Assembly (NCBI GenBank): GCA_001449105.1
Contig: LNIY01000087.1
Coordinates: 1-50,889, forward strand
Direction: 5' to 3'
Source: Caulobacter vibrioides
GTDB taxonomy: Bacteria; Pseudomonadota; Alphaproteobacteria; Caulobacterales; Caulobacteraceae
DNA: 50,889 bases
The position numbers were made by a program, and so were the translations under genes. Every line of letters starts with the position of its first letter. Position 1 is the first letter of the stretch. Below are positions 43,371 through 50,889 of this stretch, piece after piece. The notes under the pieces are model-generated. The model had not been told where the DNA came from, ran no database searches, and worked only from the letters and a program-made list of their open reading frames with translations.

Positions 43371-44651
43371 ATGACCGTTCTTCCCCGCCTCGCCGCATTG
43401 CTGGCGATCGCCGTCCTTTCCGGCTGCGCGACCGCGCCGCGACCCGTCGCCGAAGGCCCGCCGGTCCAGGCTTCCAAGGCCCAGGCTTCCAGCACCAAGG
43501 CGTCGATGACCATCCTGGTGTCGATCGACGGCTTCCGCGCCGACTATCTGGACCGCGGCGACACCCCGACCATGAAGGCCCTGGCCGACGACGGCGTGCG
43601 CGCGGCCATGCGTCCGTCGTTCCCTTCGCTGACCTTCCCCAACCACTACACCCTGGTCACCGGCAAGCGCCCCGACCACAACGGCATCGTCGGCAACACG
43701 ATGGAGGATCCTCAGATCCCCGGCGTGACCTTCACGCTGGGCAACCGTGACGCGGTGACCGACAGCCGCTGGTGGGAGATGGCCAAGCCGATCTGGGTCA
43801 GCGCCGAGCAGCAGGGCGTCAAGACCGGCACGATGTTCTGGCCGGGCTCCGAAGCGCAGATCGACGGCGTGCGGCCGACCAAGTGGGCCGTGTTCGACCA
43901 GAAGAAGCCCTCGAACGACCGCGTCGACACGCTGCTGTCGTGGCTCGACGAGACCAAGGACTCCCCGCTGGGCCTGGCCACGCTCTATTTCGACATCGTC
44001 GACAGCGCCGGTCACCGCTACGGCCCGGACTCGGCCGAGGTGCGCAAGGCCGCCGCCGACGTCGACGCCGCCATCGCCCGCCTGGTCGACGGGCTCAAGG
44101 CGCGCGGCCTCTACGACACCACCAACATCGTCATCGTCGCCGACCACGGCATGGCCCCGCTGCCGGGCAAGCAGCGCGTGGTGCTGGACGAGGCGGTCGA
44201 CGTTTCGAAGCTGCGCTACGTGGGCCTCGGCGCCATCGCCGGCATCTATCCCAACAAGGGCGAGGAAGCCGCCGTCACCGCCGCCCTGACCAAGCCGCAC
44301 GCCCACATGACCTGCTGGGAAAAGGCCAGGATCCCGGCCCGCCTGCACTACGGCTCCAACCGCCGGATCGCCCCGATCGTCTGCTCGGCCCAGACCGGCT
44401 GGTACATCACCACGGCCGAGTCCCAGGCCAAGCGCACCAGCCCCGAGCGCGACGGCGGGGCGCATGGCTTCGACAACGCAGATCCCTTGATGCAGGCGGT
44501 GTTCGTCGCTAGCGGTCCGTCCTTCAAATCGGGCAAGACCTTGCCGGTGTTCGACAATGTCGACGTCTATCCGCTGCTGGCCAAGGTGACGGGCGTGCGT
44601 CCCGAGAAGGTCGACGGCCGGCTGGCCCCGGTGGCCGGCGCTCTGCGCTGA
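43371..44651 (+). CDS. ENPP-type nucleotide pyrophosphatase/phosphodiesterase lipoprotein
   Basis: A 426-aa envelope enzyme of the alkaline phosphatase superfamily. The lipobox LSGC (Cys19) indicates a lipoprotein. The catalytic core shows VSIDGFRADYL (Asp53 metal ligand), PSLTFPNHYTLVTGKRPDHNGIVGN (Thr88 as nucleophile), LYFDIVDSAGHRYG, IVADHGM and GAHGFDN supplying the other metal ligands. These enzymes hydrolyse nucleotide pyrophosphate or phosphodiester bonds. It is alone on the plus strand, divergent from the ABC operon. The ATG at 43371 is chosen over an earlier TTG because it starts the lipoprotein signal. Confidence 0.92.
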   Translation: MTVLPRLAALLAIAVLSGCATAPRPVAEGPPVQASKAQASSTKASMTILVSIDGFRADYLDRGDTPTMKALADDGVRAAMRPSFPSLTFPNHYTLVTGKRPDHNGIVGNTMEDPQIPGVTFTLGNRDAVTDSRWWEMAKPIWVSAEQQGVKTGTMFWPGSEAQIDGVRPTKWAVFDQKKPSNDRVDTLLSWLDETKDSPLGLATLYFDIVDSAGHRYGPDSAEVRKAAADVDAAIARLVDGLKARGLYDTTNIVIVADHGMAPLPGKQRVVLDEAVDVSKLRYVGLGAIAGIYPNKGEEAAVTAALTKPHAHMTCWEKARIPARLHYGSNRRIAPIVCSAQTGWYITTAESQAKRTSPERDGGAHGFDNADPLMQAVFVASGPSFKSGKTLPVFDNVDVYPLLAKVTGVRPEKVDGRLAPVAGALR

Positions 44652-44689
44652 TCGGCCAGGGCTGATCGCCAAGTGTGATCGAAGGCAAG

Positions 44690-44716
44690 GGGCGGGGCTC
44701 AAGGCTCCGCCCTTTT
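44690..44716 (+). terminator. Terminator of the phosphodiesterase gene
   Basis: GGGCGGGGC pairs with GCTCCGCCC (one G-T pair), loop TCAAG, followed by TTTTGCTT. Confidence 0.8.
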
Positions 44717-44730
44717 GCTTGCTCAAATAA

Positions 44731-44746
44731 TTACGTTATGCGTTAA
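44731..44746. promoter_or_regulatory. AT-rich dyad, candidate ArsR operator
   Basis: TTACGTTATGCGTTAA is an imperfect dyad in a markedly AT-rich patch 30 bp before the four-gene operon that encodes an ArsR regulator. ArsR proteins usually bind such elements over their own promoter. Inference only. Confidence 0.35.
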
Positions 44747-44777
44747 ATATTGCGTCTCAATGCAATAGGAGGCGCGC

Positions 44778-45221
44778 ATGGCCCGCCTGACCTCGGCCCT
44801 CTGCTACAGGGATCCCAAGGCCGCCCTGAAATGGCTGGAAGCGGCGTTTGGCTTCGAGCTCGTCCTGCTGATCGAGGACGGGGAGGGCAATCTCGCCCAC
44901 TCGCAGATGAGCCTGGGCGAGGCCCACGTGATGGTCGGCAACGAGTGGAGCGCCGACCACGCCAGCCCGGCCTCGCTGGGCGGCAAGAACACCCAGACGG
45001 TGCACATCCATATCGACGAGGATGTCGACGCCCATTGCGAACGGGCCCGCGCCGCCGGGGCCGAGATCCTGATGGAGCCGGACACCCAGTTCTACGGCGA
45101 TCGCACCTATCGCTGCCGCGACCTGGAAGGTCACATCTGGACGGTGGGCCAGACGGTGAAGGCCGTCACCCGCGAGGAGGCCGAGGCCGCCACCGGCCTG
45201 AAGATCCAGGGCTGGGCGTGA
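44778..45221 (+). CDS. VOC-family (PhnB-like) protein
   Basis: A 147-aa glyoxalase/bleomycin-resistance fold protein. RLTSALCYRDPKAALKWLEAAFGFE is a typical start and GDRTYRCRDLEGHIWTVGQ a typical end of PhnB-like members. AGGAGG at 44766. First of four genes joined by 4-nt overlaps: its stop overlaps the GTG of the next at 45218-45221. Function unknown; metal or small-molecule binding likely. Confidence 0.87.
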   Translation: MARLTSALCYRDPKAALKWLEAAFGFELVLLIEDGEGNLAHSQMSLGEAHVMVGNEWSADHASPASLGGKNTQTVHIHIDEDVDAHCERARAAGAEILMEPDTQFYGDRTYRCRDLEGHIWTVGQTVKAVTREEAEAATGLKIQGWA

Positions 45222-45559
45222 GCCCCGACGACTTCCGCCGCCTGGCTCTGGCCCTGCCGGGCGTGGTCGAGGGCGCGCACATGGGGACGACGGATTTCCG
45301 CGTCGGGCGGATCTTCGCCACCCTGGGCTATCCCGACGCCCGCTACGGCATGGTGCAGCTGACCCGCGACCTGCAGGAAATGCTGGTCGCCGCCGAGCCG
45401 GCCGCTTTCCTCCCGGTCAAGGGCGGCTGGGGCCTGAAGGGGGCGACCAATGTCGTGCTCGACGCCGTCGACGAGATCACGCTGAAGAGCGCTCTCGAAC
45501 AGGCCTGGCGGCTGAAGGCCGGCAAGCGCCTGCTGGCCGAACTAGACGCCCGGGCATGA
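45218..45559 (+). CDS. MmcQ/YjbR family protein
   Basis: A 113-aa protein. SPDDFRRLALALPGVVEGAHMGTTDFRVGRIFATLG, MVQLTRDLQEMLVAAEP and GWGLKGATNVVLDAVDEITLKSALEQAWRLKAGKR fit the YjbR double-wing DNA-binding-like fold. The GTG at 45218 overlaps the VOC stop (GTGA), and its stop overlaps the ArsR start (ATGA at 45556). Biological role of the family is not established. Confidence 0.85.
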   Translation: MSPDDFRRLALALPGVVEGAHMGTTDFRVGRIFATLGYPDARYGMVQLTRDLQEMLVAAEPAAFLPVKGGWGLKGATNVVLDAVDEITLKSALEQAWRLKAGKRLLAELDARA

Positions 45560-45891
45560 GTCTGGATCGCACCCTGGCCGCCCTGGCCGAACCCCATCGC
45601 CGGCGCACGGTCGAGCTGCTGGCCGACGGTCCGCGCCGGGCCGGCGAGCTGGCGCAGGCGCTGGGCCTGTCGCCGCCGGCCATGAGCCGCCACCTGCGGG
45701 CCCTGCGCGAGGCGCGGCTGGTCGAGGAAAGCCATCCGCCGTTCGACGCCCGGGTGCGGGTCTACGCCCTTCGGCCCGAACCCATGGCCGAGCTGAAGGC
45801 CTGGGCCGCGGCCGCCGAGGCGCTGTGGAGCGACCAGCTCCTGGCGCTCAAGGCCCATGTCGAGGCGTCCATGGAGACGAGCGAGGCATGA
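45556..45891 (+). CDS. ArsR-family winged-helix regulator
   Basis: A 111-aa regulator. RTLAALAEPHRRRTVELLADGPRRAGELAQALGLSPPAMSRHLRALREARLVEE is the winged helix (about 5-60), of the subgroup paired with SRPBCC proteins. No metal-binding Cys pair is present, so it probably senses a small molecule rather than arsenic or a metal. Overlaps both neighbours by 4 nt. Confidence 0.9.
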   Translation: MSLDRTLAALAEPHRRRTVELLADGPRRAGELAQALGLSPPAMSRHLRALREARLVEESHPPFDARVRVYALRPEPMAELKAWAAAAEALWSDQLLALKAHVEASMETSEA

Positions 45892-46361
45892 GCGCCCGCA
45901 TCCTCGTGGCCCTGCGCATCAAGGCGCCGCCCACGCGGGTGTTCGACGCCTTCGTCGGCGAGACCGGCGTCTGGTGGCGGCCCAATCCGCTGTTCTCGTT
46001 CACCCCGCGCTCGCCGGGCGTGCTGGCCTTCGACGGCGAAGGGGAGGGCGCGCGCCTCGTCGAGCGCCTGGCTTCGGGCAAGGTGTTCGAGATCGGCCGG
46101 GTGCGGACCTGGGTGCGCGGCGAGCGGCTGGTGTTCGGCTGGCGCCAGGCGGCGTTCGCGCCGGGCATGGACACCGAGGTCGAGGTCCGCTTCGAGGCCG
46201 TCGGCGAGGAGACGAGGGTCACCGTCGAGCATCGCGGCTGGGAAACCGTGCCCGCCGAGCACGTGGCTCGCCATGGTTTCCCGGATCAGCTGTTCCTGCT
46301 GCGCCACGGCCAGTGGTGGACAGGGCTGCTGGAGGGGCTGAGCGTTCACCTAACTCCGTAA
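45888..46361 (+). CDS. SRPBCC-domain (AHSA1-like) protein
   Basis: A 157-aa helix-grip protein that binds hydrophobic ligands. ILVALRIKAPPTRVFDAFVGETGVWWRPNP, RVRTWVRGERLVFGWRQAAF and TRVTVEHRGWETVP are typical. ArsR-SRPBCC pairs are widespread, and the protein often provides the ligand-binding partner to the regulator. The start overlaps the ArsR stop (ATGA at 45888). A perfect inverted repeat begins at its stop. Confidence 0.88.
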   Translation: MSARILVALRIKAPPTRVFDAFVGETGVWWRPNPLFSFTPRSPGVLAFDGEGEGARLVERLASGKVFEIGRVRTWVRGERLVFGWRQAAFAPGMDTEVEVRFEAVGEETRVTVEHRGWETVPAEHVARHGFPDQLFLLRHGQWWTGLLEGLSVHLTP

Positions 46362-46455
46362 AATCCCCGCGAAAGCGGGGACCCAGGCTTTTTCTGAAAC
46401 GCGTGGCGCTCGACGACAAAACACCTGGGTCCCCGCTTTCGCGGGGATTTTACGG
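46356..46455. repeat. Perfect 32-nt inverted repeat
   Basis: Arms at 46356-46387 and 46424-46455 are exactly complementary over 32 nt, each containing ATCCCCGCGAAAGCGGGGA. The pair starts within the last codons of the SRPBCC gene and ends before the MFS gene. Same family as 12811-12907. Confidence 0.85.
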
Positions 46456-46526
46456 GAGAGAGAACGGCCTCGAGCCCTTGCCGACTGTCCGACAGGCGGT
46501 CAAACATCCCGCCCCCGGGAGGTTTC

Positions 46527-47792
46527 ATGTCCGAACCCATCGCCCATCCGGCCCGCAAGGCGGCGCTGGGCTTCATCTTCGTCACCGCCCTGATGGACGT
46601 GCTGTCGCTTGGCCTGATGATCCCCGTGCTGCCCAGCCTGGTGAAGGCGATGGCCGGCGGCCACACCGACGACGCCGCCCAATGGACGGCGGCCTTCGGC
46701 ATGGTCTGGGGCACGATGCAGTTCTTCTGCTCGCCGATCCTGGGGATGATGTCCGACCGGTTCGGGCGACGGCCGGTGATCCTGATCTCGATCTTCGGCC
46801 TGGGGATCGACTACATCTTCATGGCCCTGGCCCCGACCCTGTGGTGGCTGTTCGTCGGCCGGATCATCCACGGGGCCACGGCCGCCAGCTTCTCGGCGGC
46901 GGGCGCCTACATCGCCGACGTCACGCCCGAAAAGGGCCGGGCCAAGGCCTTCGGCCTGATCGGCGCGGCTTGGAGCGTCGGCTTCATCGCCGGCCCGGCG
47001 CTCGGCGGCCTGCTGGGCAAGATCGACCTGCACCTGCCGTTCTGGGTGGCCGCGGCCATGGCCCTGCTGAACTGGCTGTACGGCCTGCTGGTGCTGCCGG
47101 AATCCCTGCCGCCCGAAAAGCGCATCACCCGCTTCGACTGGACCAAGGCCAACCCCGTCGGCTCGCTGAAGCTGCTGGGCTCGCACCCCGACCTCCCGCG
47201 CCTGGGCGTGGTCAGCTTCCTGATGCAGCTGGCCCACAACGCCTATCCCAGCGTCTTCGTGCTCTACACCGGCTATCGCTATGGCTGGGACACCGCCCAG
47301 ATCGGCCTTCTGATGATGCTGTCGGGCGTGCTGGGCGTGATCGTCCAGGCGCTGCTGATCGGCCCGATCGTCGACCGGTTGAAGGAGCGCGGGGCGGTGA
47401 TCGTCGGCCTGGTCTGCTTCGTCGTCTCGTTCGGGATTTTCGCCTTCGCGCCCAACGGCTGGATCTTCGCCTCGGGCCTCGCCGTCAGCGCCTTCGCCGC
47501 CCTGATCCAGCCGGGCCTTATGGGCATGATGACCAAGCGCGTCGGCCCCAGCGAGCAGGGCCAGCTGCAGGGCGCCAACTCGGCGATCATGGGGCTGACG
47601 GCGATCATCGGGCCGGCGCTCTATGGCCTGTCGCTGGCCTTTGCGGTGCGTCACGAGCAGACCCTGCACCTGCCGGGCCTGCCGCTGGTCATCGCCGGCC
47701 TCTTGGCCCTGGGCGGCTTGATGGTGATCCTGGGCACCCGCAGGGCCCGCCCCGTGGCGGTCGCGGAACCGGGCCTCGATCCCGCGCGCTGA
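46527..47792 (+). CDS. TetA-like MFS exporter (TCR/Tet family)
   Basis: A 421-aa, 12-segment inner-membrane exporter. FVTALMDVLSLGLMIPVLPSLVKAM, GMMSDRFGRRPVILIS (loop motif A), GAYIADVTPEKGRAKAFGLIGAAWSVGFIAGPALGG (motif C region) match the TetA/TCR family. GGGAGG precedes the ATG. Drug specificity cannot be inferred; many chromosomal members are generic effluxers. Confidence 0.9.
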   Translation: MSEPIAHPARKAALGFIFVTALMDVLSLGLMIPVLPSLVKAMAGGHTDDAAQWTAAFGMVWGTMQFFCSPILGMMSDRFGRRPVILISIFGLGIDYIFMALAPTLWWLFVGRIIHGATAASFSAAGAYIADVTPEKGRAKAFGLIGAAWSVGFIAGPALGGLLGKIDLHLPFWVAAAMALLNWLYGLLVLPESLPPEKRITRFDWTKANPVGSLKLLGSHPDLPRLGVVSFLMQLAHNAYPSVFVLYTGYRYGWDTAQIGLLMMLSGVLGVIVQALLIGPIVDRLKERGAVIVGLVCFVVSFGIFAFAPNGWIFASGLAVSAFAALIQPGLMGMMTKRVGPSEQGQLQGANSAIMGLTAIIGPALYGLSLAFAVRHEQTLHLPGLPLVIAGLLALGGLMVILGTRRARPVAVAEPGLDPAR

Positions 47793-47893
47793 ACGCCTTG
47801 ATTGCGCCCGAAAACTTCGCTGTTTAGGGGGCGAGAGCGCGTGCCTGGCTCTCGCAGGCCGGGCGCGCCGCAAGATCTGACGGAGCCATCGAC

Positions 47894-49330
<1,437 letters not shown>

Positions 49331-49340
49331 GCCTATTCAC

Positions 49341-49400
49341 CTTCTGCCATGGGGAGAAGGAGAGGCGGGCCCCTCCCTCTCCCCTTCGGGAGAGGGTTTG
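49341..49400. repeat. CTCCCC-family hairpins between HtrA and rarA
   Basis: CTTCTGCC..GGGGAGAAGG (49341-49360) and a perfect stem CCCTCTCCC (49375-49383) with GGGAGAGGG (49388-49396), loop CTTC, then TTTG. The second could end the protease transcript. Confidence 0.6.
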
Positions 49401-49432
49401 CTCGGGCGTCGGCGCACCCTAGGTTAGAGACC

Positions 49433-50734
49433 ATGTCCGATCTCTTCCAAGCCGCCGGCATCGCGCCCCATGCGCCCGCGCCGCTGGCCGACCGCCTGCG
49501 TCCGCAAAGCCTCGACGAGGTCGTGGGCCAGGAGCACCTGCTGGGTCCCGACGGCCCCATCGGCCGGATGGCGGCGGCCCATCGCCTGGCCTCGATGATC
49601 CTGTGGGGCCCGCCCGGCACCGGCAAGACCACCATCGCCCGCCTGCTGGCCAAGGCGGGCGGCTACGAGTTCATGCAGATTTCGGCCGTGTTCTCCGGCG
49701 TCGCCGACCTGAAGAAGGCCTTCGAGCAGGCCCGCATGCGCCGCCAGTCGGGCCAGAGCACCCTGCTGTTCGTCGACGAGATCCATCGCTTCAACCGCGC
49801 CCAGCAGGACGGCTTCCTGCCGTTCGTGGAGGAGGGGATCGTCACCCTCGTGGGCGCGACGACCGAGAACCCCTCGTTCGAGCTGAACGGCGCTCTGCTG
49901 TCGCGGGCCCAGGTGTTCGTGCTCAAGCGCCTCGACGAGACCTCGCTGGAGGCCCTGCTCGCTAAAGCCGAAGCCGCCGAGAACCGCAAGCTGCCGGTCG
50001 ACGCCGAGGCCCGCCAGGTCTTGATCGCCATGGCCGACGGCGACGGCCGCTACCTGCTGACCCTGACCGAGACCCTGCTGTCGATCGGCACGGACACGCC
50101 GCTCAATCCCACCCAGCTGGGCCAGCTGCTGCAGAAGCGACGCCCGGCCTACGACAAGGACCGCGAGGAGCACTACAACCTGATCTCGGCCCTGCATAAG
50201 TCGGTGCGCGGGTCGGATCCTGACGCGGCCCTCTATTGGCTGGCGCGGATGCTGGAGGGCGGCGAGGATCCGCTGTTCATCGCCCGCCGCCTGGTGCGTA
50301 TGGCGTCGGAGGACATCGGCGCGGCCGATCCGCTGTCCCTGCTGCTGACCACGGCGGCCAAGGACGCCTACGACTTCCTGGGCAGCCCGGAAGGCGAGCT
50401 GGCCCTGGCCCAGGCCGTGGTCCACATGGCCAGCGCGCCCAAGTCCAACGCCGTCTACACCGCCTACAAGGCCGCCCGCCGCGCCGCCAAGGAGACCGGC
50501 AGCCTGATGCCGCCCTCCCACATCCTCAACGCCCCGACCAAGCTGATGAAGACCCTCGGCTATGGCGACGGCTACGCCTACGACCACGACGTCGAGGGCG
50601 GCGTCTCGGGCCAGAACTACTTCCCCGACGGCATGGCCCGGCCGAAGTTCTACGAACCCAAGCACATCGGCGCCGAGGCCAAGGTCAAGGAACGCCTGGA
50701 CCACTGGAGCCAGCTGCGCCGGGGCGGGAAATAG
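49433..50734 (+). CDS. rarA: Replication-associated recombination protein A (RarA/MgsA)
   Basis: A 433-aa AAA+ ATPase acting at stalled replication forks. Walker A GPPGTGKTT (59-67), Walker B LLFVDE (111-116) in LLFVDEIHRFNRAQQD, sensor motif GATTENPSF (141-149), and the C-terminal tetramerisation part SALHKSVRGSDPDAALYWLARMLEGGEDPLFIARRLVRMASEDIG are diagnostic. The ATG at 49433 starts the usual MSDLFQ-like protein; the upstream frame from 49349 lies in repeat DNA. Confidence 0.95.
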   Translation: MSDLFQAAGIAPHAPAPLADRLRPQSLDEVVGQEHLLGPDGPIGRMAAAHRLASMILWGPPGTGKTTIARLLAKAGGYEFMQISAVFSGVADLKKAFEQARMRRQSGQSTLLFVDEIHRFNRAQQDGFLPFVEEGIVTLVGATTENPSFELNGALLSRAQVFVLKRLDETSLEALLAKAEAAENRKLPVDAEARQVLIAMADGDGRYLLTLTETLLSIGTDTPLNPTQLGQLLQKRRPAYDKDREEHYNLISALHKSVRGSDPDAALYWLARMLEGGEDPLFIARRLVRMASEDIGAADPLSLLLTTAAKDAYDFLGSPEGELALAQAVVHMASAPKSNAVYTAYKAARRAAKETGSLMPPSHILNAPTKLMKTLGYGDGYAYDHDVEGGVSGQNYFPDGMARPKFYEPKHIGAEAKVKERLDHWSQLRRGGK

Positions 50735-50737
50735 GTT

Positions 50738-50882
50738 CCTTCTCCCCTTGCGGGAGAAGGTGGCGCGAAGCGCCGGATGAGGGGTTGCACGGCGCGTCCG
50801 TTGCGTATCAATGCGGCCATGTCTGAGAGACCCCTCATCCGACCGGCTCGCGCCGGCCACCTTCTCCCGCAAGGGGAGAAGG
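50738..50882. repeat. Large inverted repeat of CTTCTCCC-type units after rarA
   Basis: Arm 50738-50785 (CCTTCTCCCCTTGCGGGAGA onward, ending GGATGAGGGGT) and arm 50830-50882 (ACCCCTCATCC then its complement of the first unit) face each other. The 45-bp centre is not repeated. Such paired units are dispersed in Caulobacter-like genomes. Confidence 0.8.
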
Positions 50883-50889
50883 ATGACTA

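Noticed and set aside
46356..46455. Inverted repeat as ends of an insertion sequence
   Set aside because: Only 36 bp lies between the arms, with no transposase and no target duplication.

Overview
The window is GC-rich chromosomal DNA from an alphaproteobacterium, most likely Caulobacter or a close relative in the Caulobacteraceae. The evidence is the G/C-ending codon use throughout, two large TonB-dependent receptors with VEEVVVTG-type N-termini beside secreted hydrolases, a short (189 aa) adenylate kinase, and a merged S10-spc-alpha ribosomal cluster in the alphaproteobacterial arrangement (no infA, rpmJ, map or rpsD in it). No tRNA, rRNA, CRISPR array, transposase, integrase or phage gene was seen, so this looks like core plus ordinary accessory chromosome rather than an island.

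Layout. 1-5.7 kb: an MHS-type symporter with an unusually large soluble insert, then a minus-strand operon (YnfM-like MFS exporter, alpha/beta hydrolase, VOC-GGCT fusion) divergent from a LysR regulator. 5.7-12.8 kb: a galactan-utilisation locus, namely a secreted GH53 endo-beta-1,4-galactanase, an outer-membrane TonB-dependent receptor and a Tat-exported GH2 beta-galactosidase, all on the plus strand. 13.0-18.1 kb: an exported S9 prolyl-oligopeptidase-type peptidase tail-to-tail with a second TonB-dependent receptor, suggesting peptide scavenging. 18.5-21.6 kb: fdhD overlapping a YdeP/FdhF-like molybdopterin oxidoreductase. 21.7-25.7 kb: a GNAT-fold acyltransferase, a JmjC/cupin-like putative oxygenase, a head-GIN-domain exported protein and a small outer-membrane barrel protein.

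26.3-40.7 kb is the ribosomal protein supercluster: rpsJ to rpsQ, rplN to rpmD, rplO, secY, adk, rpsM, rpsK, rpoA, rplQ. It is cut by strong hairpin terminators after rpmD, secY, rpoA and rplQ, and it has structured leaders before rpsJ and rpoA, so it is probably several transcription units rather than one.

40.8-50.9 kb: an ABC exporter pair translationally coupled to a small periplasmic protein; an ENPP-type phosphodiesterase lipoprotein; a four-gene overlapping operon (VOC, YjbR, ArsR, SRPBCC); a TetA-like MFS exporter; an HtrA/DegP-like lipoprotein protease with two PDZ domains; and rarA. Intergenic gaps outside the main ribosomal block carry several families of paired inverted REP-like repeats.

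No convincing wholly new system was found. The items most worth a second look are the VOC-GGCT fusion, the four-gene ArsR operon, the acyltransferase-oxygenase pair, the insert in the MHS transporter, the palindromic operator at 2066-2079, and the hairpins that subdivide the ribosomal cluster.
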